This document shows, piece by piece, positions 20,817 to 32,404 of a DNA stretch of 48,564 nt. Under the pieces are notes generated by a model. It ran no database searches. It was not told the origin of the DNA and saw only the letters and a program-made list of their open reading frames with translations. The stretch comes from Gnetum montanum (taxonomy: Eukaryota > Streptophyta > Gnetopsida > Gnetales > Gnetaceae): NCBI GenBank assembly GCA_015680685.1, contig MNCI01035238.1, positions 418,065-466,628 on the forward strand. Direction: 5' to 3'. Position 1 is the stretch's first letter. The number at the start of each line of letters is the position of its first letter. Made by a program: the position numbers and the translations under genes.

Positions 20817-22521
20817 TACCCCCACGACTGAATGAAAACTCATCCTGAAGTTCCTTACGAAATATTGGGAAGGTATGGGATTATTGACTAAACAACAACT
20901 GATGGTGACATGGAATGACAAACTCAAAGTGCCTAGTGAATGGATCAATAAACATATTATAGCATTGATGTTCATAACCATTATGGTGAACACTATACAT
21001 AGATGAAATCTAGACTCTTGTTTAACAACTTGAAGAGAGAGAGAGAGAGAAAAAAAATAAAATGAGGTGTGTTGTTGTCGATGTCAAAATTGTGCACACT
21101 ATTGTTCATCCATGGCCACATGATTAAGTGTGTTCCTTGCGTAAACACTCCAGCTCCAGTCCATCCTAAGTGCTCCCTCCTATCCTAGTCCATTATTCAT
21201 GTGATCAACATCTACACACACAACACAATCACGGATTAGCAAGGATAGATAAGATATAATGTAATTGATACCTTGTCTCGATATGAAGCACATTGGCTAG
21301 GTTGTGAGTATGGTAGATACTAGGTTAGAGGTTTTTAATTGATAACTAACCTAGGGGTGAGATAAGTAATGAAATGGAAAAATTTACGATAGGCCCCCAT
21401 GAGTAAGAGTGAACCTATGGTAGGAATAAAAGGGAAAAAAAAGAACAAGGAAGATTAGAGAAATAACAATGGTGAAGCCAATAAAAAGGCATAGAAGGGC
21501 AGAGAAAAATTAATGTCATAGATGGGGTGAAACGAGAAATAGTTAAGTGCAAGAAATGTTTAAGGGAAAGAACTTAATAATTGTACCAAAAAGGAATGCT
21601 ATTGGGTCCTCCCCAAAGTAGGCTCATGCCCTTTNTCATAACCAGTGACCTCGTATCAACACACATGACTAACCCATGCTTCTAAAGCAACGAGAATGCT
21701 TCCACAAAGCAAGCATCATTCCAACAAGAGAAAGATAGAGAAGTAGGAAATGAGAAAGGCCCTTAGTTAGAGGAAACCTTCAGGCATGGGTAACATGTCT
21801 TTCTAGTGCCATAACCAATGCTTATAGCCCATGTTCCATTATTGTGTCTAAGGGGTGTGCTTTGAATTCCCACTAGTTTTTGTTTTTGTTTTGTTTTTTA
21901 TGTGAGAACCACAACATGCAAAGACTTATTTGATTTAGTTGACTTCCTAATATTGGTCAGTAGCGAAATGGCGGAAAACCTATGAAAAACATTCAAGTAC
22001 CTAAGAGAATAGCTAGCACAAATGCGTCAAATTCCCTTGAAGTCACATCCTTTTTAATCCATTTGAATATTTCCTTAAGTTGAAGAATACCAAGCCATCA
22101 ATTCATTAATAGGTTTTTGTAGAAAAAAAGGGACAATACAGTTCCAAAATAAAGGGAGACCATAGAGTTGAATGGATGAATAGATGACCTGGACTCATTG
22201 CCTATTTTATCAAAAGAAACCATATCTTAGCATCAACATTGAAAGTCAAAGGTAAAAACCAAACATTAGCAATCAATCACTATTATAGTACAACCCACCA
22301 TCATGAGCACTTATTATGTGATGAGTAAAAATAATTCAACTAAAATGTAACAGAGGAAGAAATAGTAAAAATGTTAACGATGTTGTAAAATAAAAACAAG
22401 TAAAGATGAAAAAATGTGTAAAATAAGAATGTGTAAAATAAAAAATATAAAAGAAATTGAGGGCTTAGAATAATTAGCATGGGTGGCCATCTCCCCCACA
22501 ACTGAGTTGAAAGGAGGAGAT
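20817..22521 (-). other. E2 polypurine tract and noncoding region after integrase
   Basis: The tract (CAGTCGTGGGGGTA on the minus strand) abuts the LTR. No gene is seen. There is a (GA)n run at 21034-21052. The blocks at 21603-21640 and 21760-21880 are conserved with E1, E4 and E5. At 22360-22450 there are a few units of the AAAATGTGTAAAAT motif that is expanded in E1. One undetermined base lies at 21635. The accessory ORF present in E4 is absent here. Confidence 0.7.
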
Positions 22522-23700
22522 TCAAAATAATGAGCAAGGTTGTCCATCTATAGAGGTAGTGTTAGTACTAGTTGTTTTGGGTACATGGAAGGGTTTGGTT
22601 TTTTGAATCTTGACCAATACCTTCTTATCTGGGCTTCTAGGTTTATAGATCATCATGGCTCCTGAAGAAAAAGTTTCATGAATGATATAAGGTCCTTCCC
22701 ATAGCATTTGAAATTTAGTTCGTTGTGGCACATGTGTAGGATTCCAATATAGAACCTTATCTCCTGGTTGGTATTTGAATTTTCTAATTCTTTGGTCATG
22801 ACATTGTTTATTAAAGGCCTTGTGCAGTTCATTGGATGATAGGGCAACTAATCGATTTTCATCTAGCAAGTTAAGGTTCATTAACCATTCCTTCTATGCT
22901 AGATTGAGGTCAAGGTTAAGGTCACATGCTGTAGAGAGTGTATGAAGCTCAGCTTGGATAGGAAGTGTTGGGAGTTTACTGTACACTAAATCATAGGGAG
23001 AATAGCCTATAGGGAGTTTCCATGTAGAGCGATAAGCCCAAAGGGCATCATTCAGTTTGGTGCTCCAGTCTCGCCTATATTTTCTAATGGTTCATTTCAA
23101 AATTTTTGTAATTTCTCTATTGGTGACTTTGGCTTGACCATTCGCTTGAGGATGATATGGTGTAGTTATTTTATGCTAAAATCCTAAGTGTTACATCAAC
23201 TTCCAAAACGTTGTACCTGTAAAGTGTGTACCATTATCAGAAATAAGTGCACGAGGCATGCCAAACATGTTTATGATTTTTTGTTAGATAAATCATGTAG
23301 CGGTAGATGATGTATAGTCTGTAATAGTGGCTGCTTCTGCCCACTTTGTAAAATAGTCAACAACAACAACAATGTATGCTTTTCCATTGAACATCAGTGT
23401 AATAGGCATCATAAAATCAATTCCCCATATGTCGAAGGGTTCTACGGGTTGAATCCATTATTGTGGATCCTTCATTTTAAAATTCATTCCCCCATCGCGT
23501 TGGAAGCACTCACAAGATTGGATAAAATGATAAGTGTCTCGAAATAATGTAGGCCAATAATATCCTGCAAGCAAGATTTTAATGGCTATTCGTCTCCTAG
23601 CATAATGACCCCCACAAGAGCCCTCATTAGCATCTTGGAGAACTCGTAATTGATCTACATTGGGAACACACCATTGGACCAAGCCATCAGGATATACCTT
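22522..23700 (-). pseudogene. pol: Integrase of E2
   Basis: The zinc-binding domain (23458-23682) has VLQDANEGSCGGHYARRR, then YYWPTLF, then C..C spacing near 23510. The core has WGIDFM (Asp, near 23430) and LISDNGTHFTG (Asp, near 23245). The third catalytic residue has been lost: QAKVTNREI (near 23120) has Lys where E4 has Glu, a GAA to AAA change. The C-terminal domain (22522-22881, 119 codons open) has KFKYQPGDKVLYWNP and a GPY motif, typical of Ty3/gypsy integrase tails. Multiple TAG and TAA stops interrupt the core. Confidence 0.92.
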
Positions 23701-25180
23701 GTAAACATGCCCATTGATTTCTATGAAGTGTTTGACTCAATGGAGAAACTATTGTTTCTTTTTAATGTCCATTCCTTGTGGTGTTTCTTGCATAAGAAGA
23801 TAAGTAAGAATGCTACTATACCAATTTATATTTGTGGGTGATTGATTGTTTATCACACCTACAAAGAAGAGTTCATTAGGGAAGCGATAAAAAATTGGAT
23901 AATCATCCTCTTTGTTGTCCCATCGCAACAGAGATAAATGATCAGCAATAACATTCTTGGTGCCTTTACAATCTACTATCATAATATCAATCTCTTGCAA
24001 GGTCACTAGCCATCATATGACACGAGGGATGACCATTAGTTTATTCATAAGGAACTGAGTCGTACTATGATTCATGTGTACAAATATCTTATAGCCTAAT
24101 ACATAGTGCCTAAAATTTTTTAGTGCAAATACCATAGCCATTAACTCTTTTCTAGTTGTCATATAGTTGAATTATGCACTAGCAATACTTCAACTTGCAT
24201 AGTGAATGTAATAGGGACATTTTTTATCATCTAACTATGTAAGTATGGATCCTAAAGCAAAATTGGATGTGTCAATCATTATATGGAATGATCTGGACCA
24301 GTTAGGAGCTTGTAGAATAGGTGTTTCTATGAGCTTTTGCTTCAAGGTTTGGAAAGCTAGTCCATATTCCTTGGTCCATTCAAAGGGTTTGTCCTTCTTC
24401 GTTAATTCTACTAATGATTTTGCAATCTTTGAAAATTTCTTGATGAAGTGTCTATAATAACTAGTATGCCCAAGGAATGATTGGACATTTTTTATAGTTT
24501 TAGGTTGAAGAGTGATTCCTTGGATGACTCTAATCTTTTTAGGATCTACCTCCATCCTTGTTTGTTAAATTTTATGACCTAATACAATGCCCTCTTGGAC
24601 CATTAAGTGGATTTTCTACCAATTGAGCCTTAAGTTGGTTTCTACACATCATTTTAGTACTTGCTCTAATTGGTCTAATGCTTGTTCAAAGTCTACTCCA
24701 TAGGTGGAGAAATCATCCATAAAATCCTCAACTCCATTTCCTATTTGTTGCTGAAATATACTAAGAATCAGACTTTGAAATGTTGTTGGGGCATTGCACA
24801 AGCCAAATGACATCTGCCTATATAAAAATGTCCCCCAAGGACTTGTAAATGTAGTCTTGTCTTGGTCTTCTGATGCAATTTGAATTTGATTGTATCCACT
24901 GTAATCATCTAGAAAAATTTAATAGAAATTCCTTGCAATGGTATCTAAGACTTGGTGAATGCATGATAATGGAAAATGGTCTTTAAATGTTTCCATGTTT
25001 AATAGCCTAAAGTCTATACACACCCTCCATTTACCTTCCGTTTTAGGTACAATGACTAATGGACTAACCCATTCACTATTAACAGTGGGGTAGATGAACC
25101 TGGCTTTTAGAAATTGTTCAATTTCTTCTTTAACTACTTGCTCAAGCTTTGGGTTCAATCATTTTTATAGTTGTCATTGA
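23701..25180 (-). pseudogene. pol: Reverse transcriptase and RNase H of E2
   Basis: RT: FLKARFIYPTVNSEWVSPLV and KWRVCIDFRLLN (24919-25158), FLDDYSGYNQI near 24880, NAPTTFQ near 24790 and the intact FMDDF site near 24715. Connection: VDPKKIRVIQGI and QSFLGHTSYYRHFIKKFSKI (24400-24550). RNase H: a DTSNFALGSILT block near 24240 and DHLSLLRWD near 23930. The order and motifs are those of Athila/Tat elements. Stops occur after NFY, at VLK and at other places. Reverse transcription would copy the element RNA from the tRNA-Asp primer. Confidence 0.92.
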
Positions 25181-26100
25181 GGCTTCATAGAGGGGTTAGT
25201 ATAAATTCTATGTTGGTATATTCTAGGATCTATTCTAGTTAATTTAGGATATGATCAAGCAAATTCTTTCAACCATTTGTTTACCATCTTCAACAATTTT
25301 TATTTTTGTTGAGCAAGCTTAGCATTAATGATTACCAGTTTTCCATTCTTGAGAAACACATACTCCATAACGGTGGGCAATGATTTCAATTCAAGGGGCT
25401 CTTACTTAAACTTATTAGGGATTTCCAACTTCTCCCAATTGATAATTTCAGTGTTAGTACTTGGAAGTTGGTGATGGATTTGCTCTAGTGTATCTATGCT
25501 ATCGATATAGGCACAAGTCAAGCTCTCAGTTGGTTCCATGCATAAGGTTGAATTGCTCTCTAAGTCAGCTGTAAGCCACTAGGTGCCTTCCTATCTTATG
25601 GCTGTTGCATACATGCATCTTTGTATGTCAGTTATTTGTGCATATTGGTTGCATGCAAGCAATGTTAAGTGTTGTATAAACTAGGACTTCTGCACATAGT
25701 TACACCCTGTGTCACTATATACAATGCATAGAACTTTCTTCTTCTCAATCTTTCCAAACATGTTTTCTTTTGATATTTCTAAGGAAAGATCACGTATTCC
25801 TAGGTGTGCATCAATCATACTTAGCCATGCTCTCCCCATTATGATTGGGAATTTTCCCTTATAGTTGTTAACTTGAATCACTAGGAAATTGGCTAGATAT
25901 GACCATCCACAAATAGTAGTGACAATGTCCTCCACTAGTCCTAATGGGATAGTGATGGATTGGTCGGCCAACTCTAAATGAATGTTACTCTTTTTTAGTG
26001 GAGGTAGGTTCTAGGCTTTGTACATTTATTGAGAGATTAAGCTAATGCTAGAACCTAAATCCAAAAGAGCTTTGCAAGGCTCATTCCCAGTGATTTGCAA
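25181..26100 (-). pseudogene. Protease and protease-RT linker of E2
   Basis: The open segment 25681-25971 carries ADQSITIPLGLVEDIVTTIC and the flap-like FPIIMGRAWLSMIDAHLGIR. The active-site region (26040-26065) reads ALLDLGSS: the Asp is kept but the usual Ser/Thr is Leu. An in-frame TAG (GCC TAG AAC, near 26012) lies between the active site and the flap, at the same site as in E1 and E4. The linker to RT (25181-25680) has no recognised domain. Confidence 0.85.
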
Positions 26101-28658
26101 ATATATAAGAGGACATCCAGGATTAGAGAATTTCCTAGGAAGATAGCCAGCCTTAATCCAATCGATGATGGCATGAGTCAATATGACCATGTGCATTGGG
26201 TGTGATTTTTGGTTTGAAGAAAGCTCTAAAGATTCAAATGATGATGAGGTGTTCAGATAACTAGCCGCTTGTGATTGTAAGGAATTGGTTGGATTGTTGG
26301 TTCTAAAGAAAGGTCTCCTCTTTGATCGGTTATCCAAACCAATAGTAAGTTGAGAGTTGAAAACCCTTGTAGCGTTACATTGCTATGGCTAGGTAGGAAG
26401 CTCGCCTTGCATAGTTGGAGTAGGTGGAAATGGGGCTAAGGGTAGAAGAGGTGTAGTTAGATGAGAAGGATAGTATGTATGTGAAACATTATTCCACATA
26501 GTACTCATGGATCTAGTAGTGAGGCTAAGGAGCGATGTGACTAGTAGAGTCATGTGGAGAGATCAGCTGTTGAACGTAGTACCCATATGGGTTAGGTTGA
26601 CTGTAAGGGTACTATTGACGTGGTAGTGCCATTCCCCATGATTATGGATGTTGACATTGTTGATATTGTTCATTCAGTTGTGGTGGAGATCCACTTAGAT
26701 AATATGTCAAGGGTTGGTGGAACTACCTTGGGGATAAGGTAACCTTCTAGGTGTTTGTCATCTATTTAACCGTGGGTTTAGCACATACACCCTAGACTCT
26801 TGTAGATGTGACACTACTAGGAAACATCCTTTAGGATGGTCATATTGTCATATCTCACATCCACCATCACTGTTTGTGTCTGAATCCACAACCTTTTCAA
26901 TGACAGCAACTTTTCCCTTACCCTTGTTATGTGCATACTTAGCTTCTTTCTTTTTTCTTCTCTCTTTGTCACTACGTTATTCTCTAGACTCCTCTACTAC
27001 TTTTAGAATAGTTTGAAATTTATCATCTAGGGAGTTCCAAATTTGATATACCTTTTTCGATACTTCTGATGAAAATTTTTGAATGGGCAAAGTCTTTCTA
27101 TTCACCATCTCTTCAAGTGGTGACTCTTCTTCATCTTTACAAAATCTAATTTCCTTCTTTCGGAGGGAAGGATCTCTATTGTACTCTTTTGCACTTTTTC
27201 TTTTCTTTAACTCACCTTCCTTCTTAGCAACTTGCTCCAAAAATCTTTGTATTTGATGGTCTCTTAGCTCAAATAGCCTTCCTTGGGCATAAGTCCTAAG
27301 GGTTCTTCATGTTTTGTACCTAAGCCCATCTATGAGATGATGTAGTTGTTCCTTTTGAGAGTAACCATGGCTAGGGAAATGATGCAATAACATCCAAGGG
27401 TTCATGTTTTTCTTGTTTCCATCATTAGATTTGCTTATGCAGGTTGGACACTTGGGAGTATGTCTAATATTTATTATTGAATAGCTCTAACATGATACTC
27501 CATCGATGAATGGATTCCGATTCTAAGGATTGGTACTAGCTTCCTGCTTTCTTGATTAGTGTCCATGGAAACAACTTTAGTTTTTGCCATTCATTTTCTA
27601 TATTTTGCAAGGCACATGCATCATGGAAGGCTTGTAGATGGTTTTGAGGATCAACATTGTATCCCCCTTCAAATCATGGGATGTTGTTCATGTTTAGTAT
27701 TTTGATCCAACTATCCTTCTGGTGCCTTGTTGGAATCCTAATAGCCTCTGTTATATCTAATATACTTCAGGTGGAAGTAGGGGTTCATTATGATCATACT
27801 ATCTATGATGTCTATGATGCCTATGTTATTCCCTACTCTCCCTTCTTTCGTGATGTGTCTCTCTAGAATTCCCTCATTACCTTTCTCTACTATTTGGTCA
27901 ATGATTTCTATTTCACTTACCATCATCCTCATGGTCTTTTTCTTTGTGATTGCATTCAGATCTTGAAGGAGAGGGGGAAGGAGATGATGAAGGAGAACTA
28001 GCACCAGGAAGGTGCTTGTCACTTTCTCTTTCATGGTCATGGACTTTGTCACAGTTACGATTGGAATGTCCATCATTGTCATGTGTTTGTGTTTCTTTTT
28101 CAGACCCTTTGTATTCATTGGTATCAAAACCTAGCTTATGAATAGTTGAGTGAAGATTTTGATACACAACCCCTTAACCTAAGTCAACGAGAGGAACATC
28201 GTTTTATGGAAAAACCTCTTGAGGCAGGTTCACCACCCTCGTTTTCAGTTAGGACATATGGGACATCCTGAGACCACTTTTCCTTCATAGATTTGTAATA
28301 TCTCTCCTATTGTAGGTTCCTTTGGTGTTGTGCCTCCATGGGTTGATACTCTCTCGAGTCGTGTTCATGCATAATGTACTTTTCTTATAAGTGCTTCATA
28401 TCAATTCATGTGAGATCAAGAAGAAGCATGCTTGGGATTGAGTGATCAGGAGGTAATACTATGTTACCTTCTAAATCATGCCAACACAGTTGTTCATCCC
28501 GGTGGAGGATAAAGGTAAAGTTTGGTATATACTCATCAGGATGAGCAAATACCATGAGAAACTATTGGGGCACTAGGATCATCATGTGTACTCTACCTCC
28601 AATTGTTCATTGTGTTGGACCTAGGTGGTGAAGCACTCTCATAAGAAGAAGGAGACAT
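26101..28658 (-). pseudogene. gag: Gag of E2
   Basis: The start codon at 28656-28658 is matched by E1 (MSPSSYES here, MSSSSSHK in E1). Then comes a region rich in Arg, Ser, His and Asp with an SPSSSPSPSPSRS tract (27913-28020), then a decayed capsid domain of the Retrotrans_gag type (27250-27700). A lysine-rich helical spacer follows (26977-27240), then the C-E-I-stop-QYDHPKGC motif near 26840 and a linker ending in HAIIDWIKAGYLPRKF (26130-26180). Gag would assemble the particle and package the RNA. Several frameshifts and stops occur. Confidence 0.85.
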
Positions 28659-28775
28659 GATTGATTATTTAGTGTGAAATACTCTTTTTCGATGATTGTA
28701 GGATAACTAACCCTAAGGGTTTGTCCCAATAATGGAAAGATTTCCTAAGTTCTAATCAGTGAACAAACAAAAAAA

Positions 28776-28793
28776 TCCCTGGTAATAGTGCCA
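28776..28793 (-). promoter_or_regulatory. Primer-binding site of E2 (tRNA-Asp)
   Basis: The minus strand reads TGGCACTATTACCAGGGA, one base inside the 5' LTR. It differs from the Athila-type tRNA-Asp site TGGCGCCGTTGCCGGGGA at five positions, all C/T or G/A transitions. Confidence 0.8.
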
Positions 28794-28794
28794 A

Positions 28795-29449
28795 TGATGA
28801 GTGGCTAGGTACCCCTACGTCCAACCATATGAATACAAGTGCTCACACACAATCTGGTCAAAATCCAAGGATCAAGTGCTTATGCGCTTACATAAAACAA
28901 GGATGGGTTATGTGATCATTGTCTTCCCAAGCTTACTTGTAAGGCACAATGGTATGGTTAAGTAAACTTGAGGTATATGATTTTTATGCTTTTTAGGTTT
29001 TATGTTCCTAGTGCTTAAAATGGAAAAATGAAATAATTGAGTAACTAATCTGATTTAACTAATCAACTATGCTCTAACTAGTTCTAACACCAGCATTTGT
29101 TCCCAGTTGCTGGACACATCTTGAACTAGTGTAACACTACTGGGATTACCAAACGCTAGTCGTTATTGGATTATCAAGTGTTCCATGTATGCTCGAAGTG
29201 GTTGTACTGAGTGTGCTAATTGGTTGATAATTAACAATTCAATAGAAATAACATTAATTAACTAATGAGAGTAGCAAATAATGGTAAATAACATTTAAAT
29301 GAAATAATTAAGCTATTCTAAATGTTGCAAGGTTTATCATAAAGTTCATCTTTATTTTTAGACACAAGGTGTGCTTAGGTACACAATGCTCGAATAAAGA
29401 TCCATTCACTTTATAACTCCTACTATGGGCACTTAGAAATAATTCTAAC
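28795..29449 (-). repeat. 5' LTR of E2, outer part
   Basis: It starts TGATGAGTGGCTAGG and matches the E2 3' LTR to the AAATAATTCTAAC block, where E1 interrupts it. The rest resumes at 36588. CTAAC at 29445-29449 is the left copy of the E1 target duplication. Confidence 0.92.
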
Positions 29450-30272
29450 TGATGAGTGGCGAGGTACCCCTACACTCAACCATACGAATACGAGCATAAC
29501 ACATGCGATCTAGTTGAACTCCACAGACTAAGTGCCTACACGCCTCATGGAACACTTAAGGTTAATTATTCATTGTCTTCCTGGACTTGAATTTGTCATG
29601 GTGTATGGTTAAGTAAGTCCGAGGTATATGATTTTTGTGTCTTTTCTGGTTTTATCTCATATGCTATTGAGGTAAAGGGTTAAAGAGACTAATTAACTAA
29701 CTTTAACTAACTAACTAAGTCTAAATTAACCTAGTGTCAGCATCCGTTCCCACTTACCATTCACACCCTAAACCAATGCAACCGTGGTTACCAAATGTTA
29801 GTCATTGCTGGGATCACCACGCATAACGCATGTGCTTGAAGCGGTCGTACTGAGGCACTTAACTAGGAGAGAAGGGTTGAGAAATATTTAATAACTAATA
29901 AATCATTTAAATGGAAATAGTAAATAACAATAAATAAAGTCCTAATTAGCCTATTCCATGCACTACAAGGTTTATCCAAGAAGTTTGTCTTTATTTCTGT
30001 ACACAAATATGTGTCCGGGTACAATATCTACTCGAATAAAGATCTGTTCACTTTGGAGTTCCTACTACGGGCACATGCAAAATATTCTATCTTTGGAGGG
30101 ATCAAACTACTAGAGTTTCACTACGTTCTAAGTCTAGGATGGAAAACAAGGGAGAGCCGCCTCTTATTTATAGATATGACAGCACACCACGATATCACGT
30201 ACACGATATCGTGGGGGACGACACAATATCATGTATGCAATATTGCGTGGGATGCGATATCGCGTCCCATCA
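29450..30272 (-). repeat. 3' LTR of E1 (823 bp)
   Basis: It starts TGATGAGTGGCGAGG and ends GCGTCCCATCA. On the minus strand: U3 with five GATATC-like palindromes (30185-30262), TATAAATA at 30165-30172, AATAAA at 29990-29995, then U5 with the TGGTTACCAAATG / TGGGATCACCACG pair. It is clearly more than 85% identical to the 5' copy by eye, with differences mostly transitions; I did not compute the figure. Confidence 0.93.
30165..30172 (-). promoter_or_regulatory. TATA box of the E1 3' LTR
   Basis: TATAAATA on the minus strand is followed by AGAGGCGGCTCTCCC, and all LTRs of this group have it. The promoter copy in the 5' LTR is at 36497-36504. Confidence 0.65.
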
Positions 30273-32005
30273 TACCCCCATGACTGAATAAAAACTCATC
30301 CTCGAGTTCCTTACAATAATATCGGGAAGGTATGGGATTATTGACTCAAGATGAAACTAATGCGATGACATGTGAATGGATCATCATTACAAAATAAGAC
30401 AAAATTGGTGTTCATGACAACATGAGTGAACACCTTATTACATTGACATCAAGCTTCACTTGGAAGCTGAGAAAGAGAGAGAGAAAGAAGTGTTGCTGCT
30501 GCTAATGCCAAGATTGCACATTTTGTTGTCCATTGGTAAGCATGCCATCGATCTTGCCCCTTGCATGGCTACTTCCAGCACTGCTCCATTTCAAGTGTTC
30601 CTTCCAGATCCAATCTGTGGTTGTATGATCACCATTTTCACACACAACATAGTCTTATATTAGCAAGGGTAAATGAATTTCAATGTAGTTGATACCTTGC
30701 TGCAGTGAAAGGTCTGTTGGCTAGGTTGTGGTATGGCTGATTACGGATCTGGAGATATAATATTGGTGACTACCAAAGGTGTAGGGGTTAGGAGAAAATC
30801 AAAAAAATTGGGCCTTGTACCCCCATGACTAATTGTGAACCTCTGGTAGTGATAGAATGGAAAAAGAAAAGGAATAAGAAAGATGGAGAAAAAGAGACAA
30901 CGATAACATCGATGAAATGGATGTCAAGATGGAAATGAAAAAAATAAAATAGATTGCAAAAATGTTAGGGAAAAGAATTTAACTGATGCACCAAAGAGGA
31001 ATGTCAGTGGGTCCTCCCCAAAGCAGGCTCATGCCCTTAATGCCCTGACAAACCCACATTCAAAGAGTCCGTAGGCCCTAGGAATGTCAATTAGAACAAG
31101 AGTTAAAGTATTAACTGCAAGAATTTACCAAAAAAAAAAAACAATGCCTCAACCAAAATATATACACTAATGATACAACCGAAAATGAGGTGAAAAATGG
31201 AGAGAAGGGTGGAGAGAAGAGAATGGAATGGAGTTCCAAGAACAAGGTGGTGTACAGTTCCTTGTGTGTTACATGATTAAAGTGACTAAGTAGATCCCAT
31301 TCCAAGTTTGGCCTCAAACAAACCACTTCCAATGACTTTATATTAATGCATTTGGCCAATCCATCCTCTTGAAGTAATAAGAATGACTTCACCCAAGAGC
31401 CATCACCATTCCGACGAAACAAGGAAGAGAGAATGGGAAGCAAGAGGGCCTTAGTTAGAGGGAACATTTTTATTTTAAGTTCCATAACCAGTGCTTGTAG
31501 CCCACATGATTATTCTGTCTAAGGGGTGTTTTTTGAATTCTCACTTTTCGTTGTTATTTTTTTTTTGTTTTATGTGTTTATGCATGAGAACCACACCATG
31601 TAAAGACTTTGTTATTTTTATTGCTCAGATTTCTGATAATTGGGTAACATCAAAACGATAGAAAACTCAAGAAGAAAACATCCAAGCACCTAAGAGAATG
31701 GCTAACACAAATGCATCGAGTTCCCTTGAAGTCATACCCTTTTCAATCCTTGAGTCCTTCCTTAATTTGAGAAATTCCCAGTCACTGATTCGTTAATGAT
31801 TCTTATTATTAAAGGGACTGTACATTTCCAAGTTGAGAAAGACCATAGAAACTGATGGATGAATGGATGAAGTGAACTCATTGCCTGCCATATCAAAAGA
31901 AACATACCTTAGTATCAACATCATGACTTAAAGGTAAAAACCAAACATTAGCAATCAATATGAAAACAGTTCATACCTATCATGAAGAACACTTATTGAA
32001 TGACA

Positions 32006-32041
32006 AACTTATAGGGTGGATAANNNNAACTTATAGGGTGG

Positions 32042-32045
<4 letters not shown>
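32006..32045. other. Assembly gap with duplicated flanks
   Basis: Four undetermined bases (32024-32027) are flanked on both sides by the same 18 bases, AACTTATAGGGTGGATAA. This looks like two contig ends joined without merging their overlap. Confidence 0.85.

Positions 32046-32083
<38 letters not shown>
32045..32083. repeat. (AC)n microsatellite
   Basis: It is an uninterrupted AC run of about 39 bases right after the gap. It probably caused the assembly break. Confidence 0.95.
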
Positions 32084-32085
<2 letters not shown>

Positions 32086-32159
32086 GAAAAAGTATAATAA
32101 TTCTGAAAAACAAAAAGAAGAAGAGTTAAAGGAATTTGTAAAAAAAAAACAAGAAAAGT

Positions 32160-32318
32160 TAAATAAATTTGTAAAACAAAAATGTGTAAGACAAAAATGT
32201 GTAAAAAAAAAATGTGTAAAACAAAGATGTGTAAAACAAAAATGTATAAAACAAAAACGTGGAAAACAAAAACATGTAAAACAAAAATGTGGAAAACAAA
32301 AATGTGTAAAAAAAAACT
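32160..32318. repeat. 15-bp minisatellite in E1
   Basis: About ten units of the type AAAACAAAAATGTGT. E2 (22400-22450) and E5 (39410-39430) carry one to three units at the same place, so the array expanded in E1. Since the unit is a multiple of three, it leaves long open frames on both strands (KQKCV repeats on plus, FVLHI repeats on minus) that I do not regard as genes. Confidence 0.9.
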
Positions 32319-32404
32319 AAAAAGAACTGAGGGCCCCAAATGATTAGCATAGGTGGCCATCTCCCCCATGACTGAATGGAAAGGGAGAGATCTGAAATAA
32401 TGAG

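Larger units (their letters stand above)
30273..32404 (-). other. E1 polypurine tract and noncoding region
   Basis: TATTCAGTCATGGGGGTA on the minus strand abuts the LTR. No gene is seen: the 124-codon minus frame at 31111-31485 overlaps conserved noncoding sequence and is not shared as protein. Blocks 31005-31055 and 31444-31560 are strongly conserved with E2, E4 and E5. A (GA)-rich run lies at 30472-30488. The right part holds an assembly gap, an (AC)n run and a minisatellite, listed separately. There is no accessory ORF. Confidence 0.75.

Noticed and set aside
31111-31485. 124-codon minus frame in E1
   Set aside because: Falls in the conserved noncoding block; E2, E4 and E5 conserve the DNA but not this frame.
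32031-32369. 112-codon minus frame of FVLHIFVFHVF repeats that looks like a membrane protein, and the Lys-rich plus frame 32084-32320
   Set aside because: Both are read from the 15-bp minisatellite and (AC)n run, whose period is a multiple of three; no domain, and the array varies between elements.
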